Positions 52,465 through 61,272 of a stretch of 64,000 bases of DNA are shown in pieces. The position numbers and the translations under genes are program-made. Position 1 is the first letter of the stretch; each line of letters opens with the position of its first letter. Under the pieces are notes generated by a model. The model did no database searches, had not been told where the DNA came from, and was given only the letters and a program-made list of their open reading frames with translations. Source of the DNA: Azotimanducus chitobiosivorans (GTDB lineage Bacteria > Pseudomonadota > Gammaproteobacteria > Pseudomonadales > Azotimanducaceae); assembly GCA_965200235.1 (NCBI GenBank), contig OZ241339.1, forward strand, positions 1,798,001 to 1,862,000, in the 5' to 3' direction.

Positions 52465-53555
52465 CCCGCCGCCTCCTGCAGCTTATCCTTGGCCATCGCA
52501 AAACGCTTCCTCACCTTGCGCGCATCGTTCGGGCCATAGGTGATGCATGTGTTGAATTCTTCGTCGTCCAAAAGCCCGTATACAGCACCACGTATTTCGT
52601 CTGCGTGAGATTGAATATGCGATTCGCTAAGGCTGGACATGCCTGTCGAAAGCACATCCCAAAGCGACGCATTGAGCGGTCTACGGCTTTCCTGCCCAGG
52701 CGCATGTTTTCGAAACGCATGCTTACCGAACAAGTTAAAATTGTGCGTCAATCCGCGCCGAAACGCAGTGGACAGTTCGGTAAGTTCATCCGAGTTCATC
52801 GCGTTCATTTGACGTAAGCCCTGGGCGAGAAAATCATCCATATCACCGCGATAGGATTCCAATTCCAATAAGGAAAACGCGCAGAAGCGATTGACGAATT
52901 CTCGATCACGCATAGTTTTTTTGCTAAGGCTGTGACCTGTGGCTTTGAGGAACACATTTGTTTGCGACTCCGCCTTCAGGAACAGTGTCGCATCGCCCAT
53001 GAACAAGCAATTGCGCATCTGCTGACGAGTCAGCGGAATACCTCCATTCACGCGCTCAAATATATCGAGTCTGGCTTGCTCGGGCACCTTGGAATCGATG
53101 ATATAGAAAATCAGGTTACAGTCTTCAATTCGATTCTTGATCTTGTTAGACAATTCCGAGAATCGATGGCCGTTCAGTTCGGGACGGTCCCGAAGGTTTA
53201 GCTTCAACACGTCTTGGACAAATCGCTGAAATGTAGAAAGGCGCTGTAGCCCGTCGACGACAACCATGCGCCCGTCATCATCTTCGGCAAGATAGAACAC
53301 CGGTAGGGGCACACGCATCACGACGGATTCAATGAGCTTGCTCTGTTTTTTTTCATCCCAAATAAAATCACGCTGGAAATCAGGGTCCATAACGTAACCG
53401 CCTTGGTCAATCCGGCGCATGACATCGTGTATGGTTCTGTTCTCATGGCGAATAAGAACCTCATCAATGGGATAGTTGCCCCATGAGCCATTCCCAGCTT
53501 CCAAGCCTTCGATGTCTTCAATGTCTTCGCTTTGGCCGGTATTCGCTTCCTTCAT
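52461..53555 (-). CDS. DUF262 (ParB/Srx-like, GmrSD-type) domain protein
   Basis: A 364-residue DUF262 protein. Family hallmarks are YVMDPDFQRDFIWDEKKQSKLIESVVMRVPLPVFYLAEDDDGRMVVVDGLQRLSTF, with the QR-x-x-W and VDGxQRL motifs that bind or hydrolyse nucleotide in the ParB/Srx fold. Relatives include GmrS-type subunits of modification-dependent restriction enzymes, and many DUF262 genes are in defence loci. There is no fused DUF1524 HNH nuclease here, so effector activity would have to come from another gene. It is the first gene of the operon. The N-terminus has an acidic EDIEDIEGLEAG stretch. Confidence 0.88.
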   Translation of the reverse strand: MKEANTGQSEDIEDIEGLEAGNGSWGNYPIDEVLIRHENRTIHDVMRRIDQGGYVMDPDFQRDFIWDEKKQSKLIESVVMRVPLPVFYLAEDDDGRMVVVDGLQRLSTFQRFVQDVLKLNLRDRPELNGHRFSELSNKIKNRIEDCNLIFYIIDSKVPEQARLDIFERVNGGIPLTRQQMRNCLFMGDATLFLKAESQTNVFLKATGHSLSKKTMRDREFVNRFCAFSLLELESYRGDMDDFLAQGLRQMNAMNSDELTELSTAFRRGLTHNFNLFGKHAFRKHAPGQESRRPLNASLWDVLSTGMSSLSESHIQSHADEIRGAVYGLLDDEEFNTCITYGPNDARKVRKRFAMAKDKLQEAAG

Positions 53556-53705
53556 TACGTGGATCCTAGCTCTCGAAACATGGTCATTCGCTGACTCGCG
53601 CGGCCCCGAACTTTGTCATCGACTCAGCTTTCATTTAACAGACACAACTGCTACCGCGCCATGCGCCATTGTAAATCCTGTCCGAATGTTCGGAAAGTTG
53701 ATTTT

Positions 53706-53933
53706 CTACTTGGGATAACAGGTGACCACTTTGTTCCCATTGACTACCAGAACCATGCGATCAGACTTCACTTTGTACTCCGCGCCTTGCAACTGTTCGG
53801 CAGCGGATTCTAGGAGCCGGCTGCGACGAAACGGCAGTTCAAGTTTTCGACGAATAGCGTGAACGTCAACACCTTCAATGCGCTCAAGGTAGCGCACGAC
53901 TGCATGATCGGTGATATGGATTCTGTTGTTCAT
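53706..53933 (-). CDS. Small 75-residue protein coupled to the XRE regulator
   Basis: Starts MNNRIHITDHAVVRYLERIEGVDVHAIRRKLEL, a conserved beginning that I associate with small phage-type proteins of unknown function; the end (MVLVVNGNKVVTCYPK) is beta-rich. Its size and position are those of a toxin or a regulator's partner, similar to RelE/BrnT-size proteins, but no catalytic motif is evident. The start overlaps the XRE gene stop by 4 bp, so the two are translated together. Function unknown. Confidence 0.7.
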   Translation of the reverse strand: MNNRIHITDHAVVRYLERIEGVDVHAIRRKLELPFRRSRLLESAAEQLQGAEYKVKSDRMVLVVNGNKVVTCYPK

Positions 53934-55105
53934 TTCAGTTCTCCTTCGTGAGATACATCAGGTAAATTCGTCTGTAGCCACTGCCAAGCCTGTCGTGTAT
54001 CAGGATGCAGTCGCCCTTCAAGCCACGCGACGCGCTCGCTCGTGGATTCGTCGGACAGCAGCTCTTCGGGAATTTCGGAGAGCGCCACTTCCCCCGCCTG
54101 CAATGCCAGTTGGGCCGGCGCAGAGCCACCGGTGAGGCGCTCGAACTCTTCGGCGCAAACATTGCATCCGGCGTGGAAGCTACCCAAAGCGAACCACTGA
54201 AATCCCTTGGGATCTGAGACGTTGCTCAAGTCAACAATGCCAGTATCGCCAATCTCCCTGGCAAGCATCCGCAAGTAATTGAGAAAGGGCGTAATGCCGT
54301 CTTCCAACTTAACATTGTACTGTTCGCCCACATCCTGAGCCGCATGCCTACCGAGAATGTCGAGACGCTCAATGGATTCCTCCTCGGCTTCGAGCCCCCA
54401 ATAGTGTCGATCCTCCTTGAATCCAAACCAAAGGTGTGGATTCTCGTCTTGCAGGTTCTGAGATTTTTCTAACGCGGCGGACATGTCTTCAAGAAGCCGC
54501 TTGCGCCACTGAAGGCTGCCCTCAGCGAGCAGCGTGAACAGGAGCGGCGCGAGCTCCACGAGCGCTCGCTTCGAAACGCCGTAGCGCCAGAAAACGAGAT
54601 CATACGCGATGACCGCTTGGTGAGGAACTTTCGCCCCTACCTCGCTCACTTTCAAGAGTCTCGACAGATCCGGCGTCTCGCCTTCCGGGCCTTGCGAGAA
54701 CTGCCCTGGTTCGACTTGCAGAGCCTTTGCCAATCGATTCACCGTAAGCCCTCTTGGAGACGCCTTTTCCCCAAGTTCCTCCAAGCGCTCAATCTGTCGC
54801 GCTGAAACACCGGACTTCTCGGCGAGCCGCTTTCTTGTGAAGCTTCTCTTCTCTCGCTGTAGCCGAAGGGCACCTCCATGAAAGGAACATGTTGCAGTCT
54901 CATTATTGTCCGGTGCCGTATCTATCGCTTCACCAAGAGCCTCTCGCAGGCGCTCATGCGTCCATTGGCGCAGGCGACAAGGTTCAGATGCGCTCTCGAT
55001 ACGTGCGATCTGACGCTCCGACACGCGCGCGATCTCGCTGAGCCGCGCGATAGACCAGCCCTTTTCCTCACGCAATCTTCGCAGCTGCTGCGGATAAATT
55101 TTCAC
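53930..55105 (-). CDS. Two-HTH XRE-family regulator with conserved C-terminal domain
   Basis: A 391-residue protein from the GTG at 55105 (VKIYPQQLRRLREEKGWS), preceded by GGTGAGC as Shine-Dalgarno. It contains two XRE helix-turn-helix domains: residues about 5-50 and about 80-140 (RLQREKRSFTRKRLAEKSGVSARQIERLEEL). A roughly 200-residue helical region follows (VIAYDLVFWRYGVSKRALVELAPLLF; WRKRLLEDMSAALE; PFLNYLRMLAREIGDTGI). I cannot name the C-terminal domain; it probably senses or interacts. A broken homologue sits at 43.3-44.1 kb, so this family expanded here. It is coupled to a 75-aa protein and next to a defence operon, so a defence-related regulator or toxin-antitoxin antitoxin is possible. 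Confidence 0.8.
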   Translation of the reverse strand: MKIYPQQLRRLREEKGWSIARLSEIARVSERQIARIESASEPCRLRQWTHERLREALGEAIDTAPDNNETATCSFHGGALRLQREKRSFTRKRLAEKSGVSARQIERLEELGEKASPRGLTVNRLAKALQVEPGQFSQGPEGETPDLSRLLKVSEVGAKVPHQAVIAYDLVFWRYGVSKRALVELAPLLFTLLAEGSLQWRKRLLEDMSAALEKSQNLQDENPHLWFGFKEDRHYWGLEAEEESIERLDILGRHAAQDVGEQYNVKLEDGITPFLNYLRMLAREIGDTGIVDLSNVSDPKGFQWFALGSFHAGCNVCAEEFERLTGGSAPAQLALQAGEVALSEIPEELLSDESTSERVAWLEGRLHPDTRQAWQWLQTNLPDVSHEGELK

Positions 55106-55235
55106 ATTGCTCACCGAATGTCTATTTAGATATATGTCGCATATTATGCGAAATAATTTAGACATTCAATGTCATAAAACCTTTTTTAGATACAAATTTT
55201 CGCGCTTTTTATGTCATTATTCCACGAACGTTACC

Positions 55236-56393
55236 TCACACGCCTGTCAGCACCGCATAGATCTCCGGCACCGCCTCGTACCCAATCCCCGGCGCATCGG
55301 CGAGCTTGACTACGCCGTCCTCTAGCCGCATCTCAGACGCAAAGCGTCCAAAAGGCTCGAACACGCCCGGATACGCTTCGTTGCCGAAGAGGCCCAAGCC
55401 CGCCGCAAGATGCAAGCCAAACTGATGACCGCCGTGCGGTACGCAACGACCCGCCGACCAGCCGTTTGTGCCCAGCATCTGCAAAATCCGCAGATACTCA
55501 ACTAAGCCGTAGCTCAAAGCCGGGTCCATCTGCAGATAATCGACACTGGCATCGAGTCCGCCGTAACGAACAAGGTTGAGAGAGTCCTCGCATGAGAACA
55601 GGTTTTCGCCGGTGGCGATTGGCGTTCGTGAGGCCAGCCTGACCTCTTTGAGCGCCTCGAAATCAAGTACGCCGACCGGTTCTTCGTACCAGCGCAGATC
55701 GTACTCGGCTATGGCCTCGGCGTATGCAATAGCCGTGTTCACATCAAAGCGTGCGTTCGCATCGACGGCGAGCCTGTTTCCATTGGCAACGACTTTCAAG
55801 ACCCGCTCGATGCGCGCACGATCTTCATCGAGACTTGCGCCGCCGATCTTCATTTTGACTTCACGAAAGCCCATGTCCAAGTATCCGCGCATCTCGGTCT
55901 CAAGCAAATGATGGGCGCTGTCCGGATAGTAGTAGCCGCCTGCGGCGTAGACCTTGACGAACGGGTTGCTTCGTCCCTGTGAATATCGCTCGGCCAGCAC
56001 TTGATAGAGCGGCTTCTCGTCTATTTTGCCGACGAGATCCCAAAGCGCCATGTCGATGGCGCCAACCGCAACTGATCGCTCGCCATGTCCACCGGGCTTC
56101 TCGTTCGCCATCATCGCTTGCCAACACTTGAACGGGTCGAGATTGCGCCCGTCCTCACTCGCAACGTCGCGAGCGCCCAAGAGCCTCGGAATCATCCGCT
56201 CTCGCAGTATCCCCGACTGCCCGTAACGCCCGTTGGAGGTAAAGCCATAGCCTTTGATTGCCTTGCCGTCGCGGGTGAGATCGGTCTCCACCACCACCGC
56301 CGAAATCGTCATCTTTGAGAAGTCGATGACAGCATTTCGCATGGGCGAAGCAATCGACACCGTCTGCTCGCGAATATCTGTGATGCTCACCAT
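55236..56393 (-). CDS. D-tartrate dehydratase-like enolase-superfamily enzyme
   Basis: A 385-residue member of the mandelate-racemase-type enolase superfamily, close to D-tartrate dehydratase (TarD). Landmarks are RNAVIDFSKMTISAVVVETD, YGFTSNGRYGQSG, NEKPGGHGERSVAVGAIDMALWD and VYAAGGYYYP, the general base in KMKIGG, metal ligands in AVDANARFD, WYEEPVG and ATGENLF, and the late CVPHGGHQFGLHLAAGLGLFGNE. It would dehydrate a sugar acid or hydroxy-acid to a 2-keto product. No export signal is visible, unlike its operon partners. The start overlaps the aldolase-fusion stop by 7 bp, linking dehydration and aldol cleavage. Exact substrate is unknown. Confidence 0.85.
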   Translation of the reverse strand: MVSITDIREQTVSIASPMRNAVIDFSKMTISAVVVETDLTRDGKAIKGYGFTSNGRYGQSGILRERMIPRLLGARDVASEDGRNLDPFKCWQAMMANEKPGGHGERSVAVGAIDMALWDLVGKIDEKPLYQVLAERYSQGRSNPFVKVYAAGGYYYPDSAHHLLETEMRGYLDMGFREVKMKIGGASLDEDRARIERVLKVVANGNRLAVDANARFDVNTAIAYAEAIAEYDLRWYEEPVGVLDFEALKEVRLASRTPIATGENLFSCEDSLNLVRYGGLDASVDYLQMDPALSYGLVEYLRILQMLGTNGWSAGRCVPHGGHQFGLHLAAGLGLFGNEAYPGVFEPFGRFASEMRLEDGVVKLADAPGIGYEAVPEIYAVLTGV

Positions 56394-58825
56394 GGCATTT
56401 TTCGCTCGGTATAAGCGCGTCCGACTTCGGCTGAGTCTTGCCTGCGCCCAGCGCCGATCATGACACCGCGCTCGATTTGTTCGACGATGTTTTCCGGCAG
56501 CACGTTGTCCAAGAAGTAGAGGCCGTTCTCGCGCGCAAGCGCGAGCACCAAGTCGCCCGCAGCCTGGACTTCCGCTGGCACAGGCGGGTCTGCCCGCCCT
56601 TCGAGATGACCATACGAGAGTCCCATATCCCGAGGCCCGTGCTCGGCGAAGGCAAGACCTGGCACCGCCAAAGTCGCCGCCGAATTCGCGAGCGCGTGTG
56701 TGTCCTCAATCTTGACGCCGAGCATGAGCTCGCCTTCGGGATTCAATGGCCATACATCTGCTCGGGCCAAGTATTCTTCCGCGCCGAGCCCCCAGACCCA
56801 AGCGGCGAATAGGTGGCTGCCCCATCCGCGCAGCCCCTCTCCAGCGACATCGATGCCTCGCTTGTGGACGGGGTAGCGCACGGCTTGCACCAAGCGCTTG
56901 GCGGCTTGGGCGTTGCGCACACGAGCAAGATGCACGCCATGCACGCCTTGGGCGAGCGCCTGTTGAATCATCCATCCGCCTGACTCGACCGTGTTCTCAT
57001 CAAGGCCGAGCAGCGGCAGCACGGCGATGACGGCCGGGGTTCGGTGACCGCTCGGTGTCGGGCCGGCATCCACGAGACCGCGCATGAAATCTCGCAGCAA
57101 GCTGAAATCGAGTGGCTGATGCTCCATGTTGAAAACGATGTAATCGGCCCATGTCTTCGCCATGCGGAGGCCCAAGTCATAGCCGCCGTAGGCTGCCGCA
57201 TAGTAGATGGGTTGACCGCGCTCAAGAAGTTCAATCGACTTGTTGACGCGCCGCGGCTTGAACTGGCTCGATGCGCGCGCGGCATCGGCGCCGGATCCGA
57301 ACCCAGTGGACGAGGATGTCTGCTGATAGGTCGGCAAGATACGAAGTGTGTTCGCGCCGCGAAAATCGCCCCACAGGGACAGGCGCCTTGGCGATGCCGA
57401 TTCCACCAGCCCCCAACGACCCTGCTCCACGACGATGCGCCCAGTGAGGTCTGCACCTCCGAGATCAGGCACGGCGAGCGTCGTTCGCGCTCGCTTAGCG
57501 GCGTAGGAGACGCCAAGGACAGGCACTTCCATGCCGTCTTCAAGAAAGCTCGCATGTTGTCGATTGTTGGAGATATTCGCCGTGCCATCGGAATGCAACG
57601 CACCCAGCAGGACATTACCGTACACCTCCATTGGTGCGAGGCTGGGCTTGGTTTCGATGACGATGAGGTCTTCCGCAATAGTGTTGCCCACCACCTCAAG
57701 TTCGCTTCGCTGCAGATAGAAGCCGGAATTGAGCGCAGCGATGTTGCCCTTGAGAAGGCCGCGCGACTCCATCGTGATGCGAAGCGCACCAGAATTCTTA
57801 GACGCATTGGCATTACCGAAGAACCGATTGCCAGTGATCTCGACGAAGAAAGCGTCTTTGCCGGGCATGGGGTCGAGCGGACGATCATAGCGATGCTCTT
57901 GGCCGCCAACAAAAAGGCCGCCCGCGTCATCATCAGCGCGATTGCCGAGAATGACGTTGTCGCGAATCTTGGCAGCCGACCAGAGGGCGACAAAGATACC
58001 GCCGCCGTCGTTGCTATTGAGTGCCTCGTTGCCAAGCACAAGGTTGTTGCTGATCGCCGGCATGGATGCGCGAAAAATCGAGACGCCACCACCGTCGCTG
58101 CTGCGCATCGCATCCTTCACACCAGCGCGATTGTTGAGGATGACGTTGCCGTGAATCACGCCTGTGCATTGTCCGTCAAAGGCAATACCGGCACCGCGTC
58201 CAATCTCAGTGGTGTTGGCGTAGATGAGGTTGTTTCGTATCTCCGGCGCACCGCCCGCACGACAGTAAATCGCGCCGCCATCGTGCGCCGTTTCATGCCA
58301 GTGCATAGGCGACCAGTTCTCCGGTGCCACAGTTTGGTTGTTGGTGAATACGTTGTTCGAGATCACTGGCGATGCGCCGTCGATCAAAATGCCGGCGCCT
58401 GGTTCACGCACCAAGCCACCGCGCACCTCGAACCCGTCGATGCGCGTGTTGTCGGACGCAATCAACACCCGCCCTTTCCCGGCCGCATCAATCACGGTGC
58501 GATGGCTGTCCACATCTCTTGTCCAAGTGTCACCGTCGAACCCACCAAAGAGATCAACACCTAGGCGCATCTCCAAATTGCTGACCTCGTAGACGCCTTC
58601 GGCGACGAGAACGGCCGTGCGTCGAGACGTTGCCGTTGACACTGCATGATCAAGAGACGCGAGCGGTGCACTGCGGCTGCCAGCACCCGCATCGGAACCA
58701 GTATGGGCGGAAACGTAGATCACTTGCGGATATTCGTCGAGGCTAACCTTCTCAGTGACCGGCCCAAAGGCCGAGAGCGCGAGCGCAGGCCATGCAGCCA
58801 GACACGAAAGAAGCATCTTCTTCAC
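56387..58825 (-). CDS. Exported fusion: right-handed beta-helix plus HpcH/HpaI-type aldolase
   Basis: An 812-residue protein from the GTG that overlaps the upstream stop as GTGA. After a signal peptide (MLLSCLAAWPALALSAFG) comes a DUF1565/right-handed beta-helix (about 35-480; VIYVSAHTGSDAGAGSRSAPLASLDHAV, then NNRAGVKDAMRSSDGGGVSIF-type NNLVLGNEALNSNDGGGIFV rungs). The C-terminal third (about 530-812) is an HpcH/HpaI aldolase: DYIVFNMEHQPLDFSLL, QGVHGVHLARVRNAQAAKRLVQAVRYP, the metal glutamate in LGVKIEDTHAL and aspartate in HGPRDMGLSYGH. The combination of a polysaccharide-binding or lyase-like fold with a normally cytoplasmic aldolase on one exported chain is unusual. Inferred role: handling sugar acids released from a bound glycan. 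Confidence 0.85.
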   Translation of the reverse strand: MKKMLLSCLAAWPALALSAFGPVTEKVSLDEYPQVIYVSAHTGSDAGAGSRSAPLASLDHAVSTATSRRTAVLVAEGVYEVSNLEMRLGVDLFGGFDGDTWTRDVDSHRTVIDAAGKGRVLIASDNTRIDGFEVRGGLVREPGAGILIDGASPVISNNVFTNNQTVAPENWSPMHWHETAHDGGAIYCRAGGAPEIRNNLIYANTTEIGRGAGIAFDGQCTGVIHGNVILNNRAGVKDAMRSSDGGGVSIFRASMPAISNNLVLGNEALNSNDGGGIFVALWSAAKIRDNVILGNRADDDAGGLFVGGQEHRYDRPLDPMPGKDAFFVEITGNRFFGNANASKNSGALRITMESRGLLKGNIAALNSGFYLQRSELEVVGNTIAEDLIVIETKPSLAPMEVYGNVLLGALHSDGTANISNNRQHASFLEDGMEVPVLGVSYAAKRARTTLAVPDLGGADLTGRIVVEQGRWGLVESASPRRLSLWGDFRGANTLRILPTYQQTSSSTGFGSGADAARASSQFKPRRVNKSIELLERGQPIYYAAAYGGYDLGLRMAKTWADYIVFNMEHQPLDFSLLRDFMRGLVDAGPTPSGHRTPAVIAVLPLLGLDENTVESGGWMIQQALAQGVHGVHLARVRNAQAAKRLVQAVRYPVHKRGIDVAGEGLRGWGSHLFAAWVWGLGAEEYLARADVWPLNPEGELMLGVKIEDTHALANSAATLAVPGLAFAEHGPRDMGLSYGHLEGRADPPVPAEVQAAGDLVLALARENGLYFLDNVLPENIVEQIERGVMIGAGRRQDSAEVGRAYTERKMPW

Positions 58826-61266
58826 GAGCGCGCCTTGCCAAACTGCATCGCGTAGAGCTTCGCACCGCTCATACGCAGCACGACTTGCACAACTTCGCCT
58901 TCGACCTCCGAGAGCGAACCGCCGCTCAGCCATTCAACCTCCTTCGCAAGGAAATCGCCATTGATGTAGACGCATTCGTCCACCGTAAATCCTTTGATCG
59001 GCGCACCCCTCGCATCAAGCAGCCCGACCTGCACGTAGCCGACAGCATCGGTGTCCACGTTGAGCTCCAGCCGTTCTCCTGAGAAGACCAGCGGCTTGGT
59101 GATAGCGGTTGTTTCATCGCCGTAGGGGCTGTCCATTGACACGAAGCCGTCGAGCCGCTGCACAAGTCGATATACGCCGCGTCCCTCTGGCGCCCGCTTG
59201 AACGCCGAGTGATACTGCGTTTCACCAAAATAGTACTGCCAAATCTCATCGCCGCGCCGCACCATCCCGTGTGCGATGTAGGCAGTGACCACGTTCCGTC
59301 CCTCGTGCCGCCCGATGCCGACATAGGCGGGTTCGGGGTACCTATGCCAGTCGATACCGTTGCGACTGACGGCGATCTGGGTTTCGAGCGGGCCTGATCC
59401 AAGTCCACGCTCCGGCAAGCCCAGCACTTGACGCGCTTCCGGACCATCGCGCTCGTAATGAAAGTAGGCAATCGGGAACGCAAGGTAGGTGTCGGGTGCC
59501 CACGGGTACTTGGTGGCTTTGGTGACGTAGAAGTCCACGCCAACGGGGTCCTCCGGAGCAGGGCCAAACCTGTGCGGAAACTCCATGCCAAATCCGCCCG
59601 GAGTCAAAGGACCGTTGTCAAAGAACCACGGCAGGGGTTCGCGCAAGGGATAGTCCTTCTTAAGCGCTCGATACTGTGCTTGCGAGAGCGGCTGAAAGCC
59701 GAGCGGGATGCGCAGATCTCGGTGCTCGGTCACCACTGAACTTCTGTGCGTGTCGCCCGCTGGCGTGTGGAAGATGCCTGATCGATGGTAGGCGACGTAG
59801 CGCCCGCGCTGATCATCGTAGAAGGTAGCCGACTGGGTGCCTGATCGAAACGGCAGTATGGCGATCGGACTGCGCGTCCACGTGTAGCCATCAGGCGAGG
59901 TGTACAGATAGACGCCGCGCCGGTGATAGTCGCTCAAATACTTCCAGCGCTCCGCTGCTGGCGCGTGGGGGTCAAAGAAGGGGTTGCCAAGTCCGCCGAC
60001 CATTTCCGGCAGAACGATATTGGTGCGGCCGCTGATTCGGCCGCGCCCAAGATCCGGTGCCTCAAAGCGTATCCCATCGGTCGATGTGTAGACGGCGAGA
60101 AAGTCATCTTCGACTGAATTGTAGATACGAATGACGCCATCGTCGCCTTCAACGACGGTGAGGTGCTTGCGAAAGTCGCCTGTGATCTCGCCCATGACGC
60201 GCTCGGCTCGCCGCGGCGGATTGACGACGAAGCGCGTATTGCCTGTTTCCTCAAAGATTGAGGCGTCTATGAAAAGATGCTTACGAGAGCCGAGGTCAAG
60301 CGGCGAATGCCCGAAGAGCAGCGGCGCGCCTCGCAGGCGCTCGCGCGTCTCCGGCGGCGCGCTTGCAAAGCTGGGCGGAGGCTCGAAATCCCTTTCGTAC
60401 GCAAGCCCCAAGCGAAACCGCACCTCGTCGAGCACGCCGCCCAAGGGCCTGTCCCAGTGTCCGTCGCGCCCGAGGGTGAAGTAGGCTTCCGCGCCGAATG
60501 CGAGCGATGCGAAGGCCGAAGCAGCTGGCAGTGGCTGCAGCGTGCCGTCGACAAAGTGTCGAAGCTGATCTTCGCTGGCGTCATAGACGAATGCGAAATG
60601 TTGCCAGCCGCCGGCCTCGATACTGGTCGGAATCGCGAGCGCCGTTCCGCTTGCGTGGTTGACAAGCTCAAACTGGCTTCGATCAGCACTCAATTTGAGC
60701 TGCGTGATGTGATCGTTCTCACCGCGCGGGCCTGTCCCAAGCTCAAACACCACCGCTTCTTTGCTCGATTCCGCGACATCCGCCAAATGCCAGAAATCGA
60801 CCGACCAGTCGAAGTCGCCAAGATTCAAATGCGATGCGGTCGGATTGACGAAGCCGACCTCCTTGCGCAGATGCTGCTCTCCTGAGGTCATGAGCGCCGC
60901 GAAGTCGGCATTGAACCAGCTCATCGGTGGCGTACTTCGACCCTGTTCCGGCTCGAGCTGGACGAAGCCGAACTTTTTGGGAAACTCACGCCCGATCGGT
61001 ACTTCCAAGGTATCCCGAGACTCGAGCACCAAGCCGTTTCCAAAGCGTCCCTCGCCGATTCGTGCGCCGAGGCCGATTACCATCGGCATATCGCTGCCTG
61101 AACTATCATTGAGAACGCTGCTTGGATACAAGCCGACTGGCTCGTCAAAGAGCCACAAGGCGATGGTTTCGTCTCCGTTTGCCAATTGTGCGTACCCGGC
61201 CAGCACGGCGGCGCGCAGGCAAGTTGACTTCAAAATAGCCGCAGCTTTCATTGTCACGCGAAGCAC
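58822..61266 (-). CDS. Exported LamG plus five-bladed-propeller glycosidase-like protein
   Basis: An 814-residue protein. Signal-like N-terminus (MKAAAILKSTCLRAAVLAGYAQLANG). A LamG/concanavalin-type domain (about 30-270; IALWLFDEPVGLYPSSVLNDSSG, WQHFAFVYDASEDQLRHFVDGTLQPL, GVLDEVRFRLG) is followed by a beta-propeller resembling GH32/GH43 folds (LTVVEGDDGVIRIYNSVEDDFLAVYTSTDGIRF; NPFFDPHAPAAERWKYLSDY; YLYTSPDGYTWTRSPIAI). A catalytic triad cannot be confirmed by eye. Similar LamG-propeller proteins occur in sulfatase-rich marine bacteria. It lies 6 bp after the Tat-exported enolase. Probable role: binding or hydrolysing a polysaccharide. Confidence 0.8.
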   Translation of the reverse strand: MLRVTMKAAAILKSTCLRAAVLAGYAQLANGDETIALWLFDEPVGLYPSSVLNDSSGSDMPMVIGLGARIGEGRFGNGLVLESRDTLEVPIGREFPKKFGFVQLEPEQGRSTPPMSWFNADFAALMTSGEQHLRKEVGFVNPTASHLNLGDFDWSVDFWHLADVAESSKEAVVFELGTGPRGENDHITQLKLSADRSQFELVNHASGTALAIPTSIEAGGWQHFAFVYDASEDQLRHFVDGTLQPLPAASAFASLAFGAEAYFTLGRDGHWDRPLGGVLDEVRFRLGLAYERDFEPPPSFASAPPETRERLRGAPLLFGHSPLDLGSRKHLFIDASIFEETGNTRFVVNPPRRAERVMGEITGDFRKHLTVVEGDDGVIRIYNSVEDDFLAVYTSTDGIRFEAPDLGRGRISGRTNIVLPEMVGGLGNPFFDPHAPAAERWKYLSDYHRRGVYLYTSPDGYTWTRSPIAILPFRSGTQSATFYDDQRGRYVAYHRSGIFHTPAGDTHRSSVVTEHRDLRIPLGFQPLSQAQYRALKKDYPLREPLPWFFDNGPLTPGGFGMEFPHRFGPAPEDPVGVDFYVTKATKYPWAPDTYLAFPIAYFHYERDGPEARQVLGLPERGLGSGPLETQIAVSRNGIDWHRYPEPAYVGIGRHEGRNVVTAYIAHGMVRRGDEIWQYYFGETQYHSAFKRAPEGRGVYRLVQRLDGFVSMDSPYGDETTAITKPLVFSGERLELNVDTDAVGYVQVGLLDARGAPIKGFTVDECVYINGDFLAKEVEWLSGGSLSEVEGEVVQVVLRMSGAKLYAMQFGKARS

Positions 61267-61272
61267 ATTCCT

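Noticed and set aside
57044..58564. 506-codon frame antisense to the beta-helix-aldolase gene
   Set aside because: It is low in recognisable motifs, lies wholly inside a gene with clear domains, and is typical of GC-rich antisense frames.
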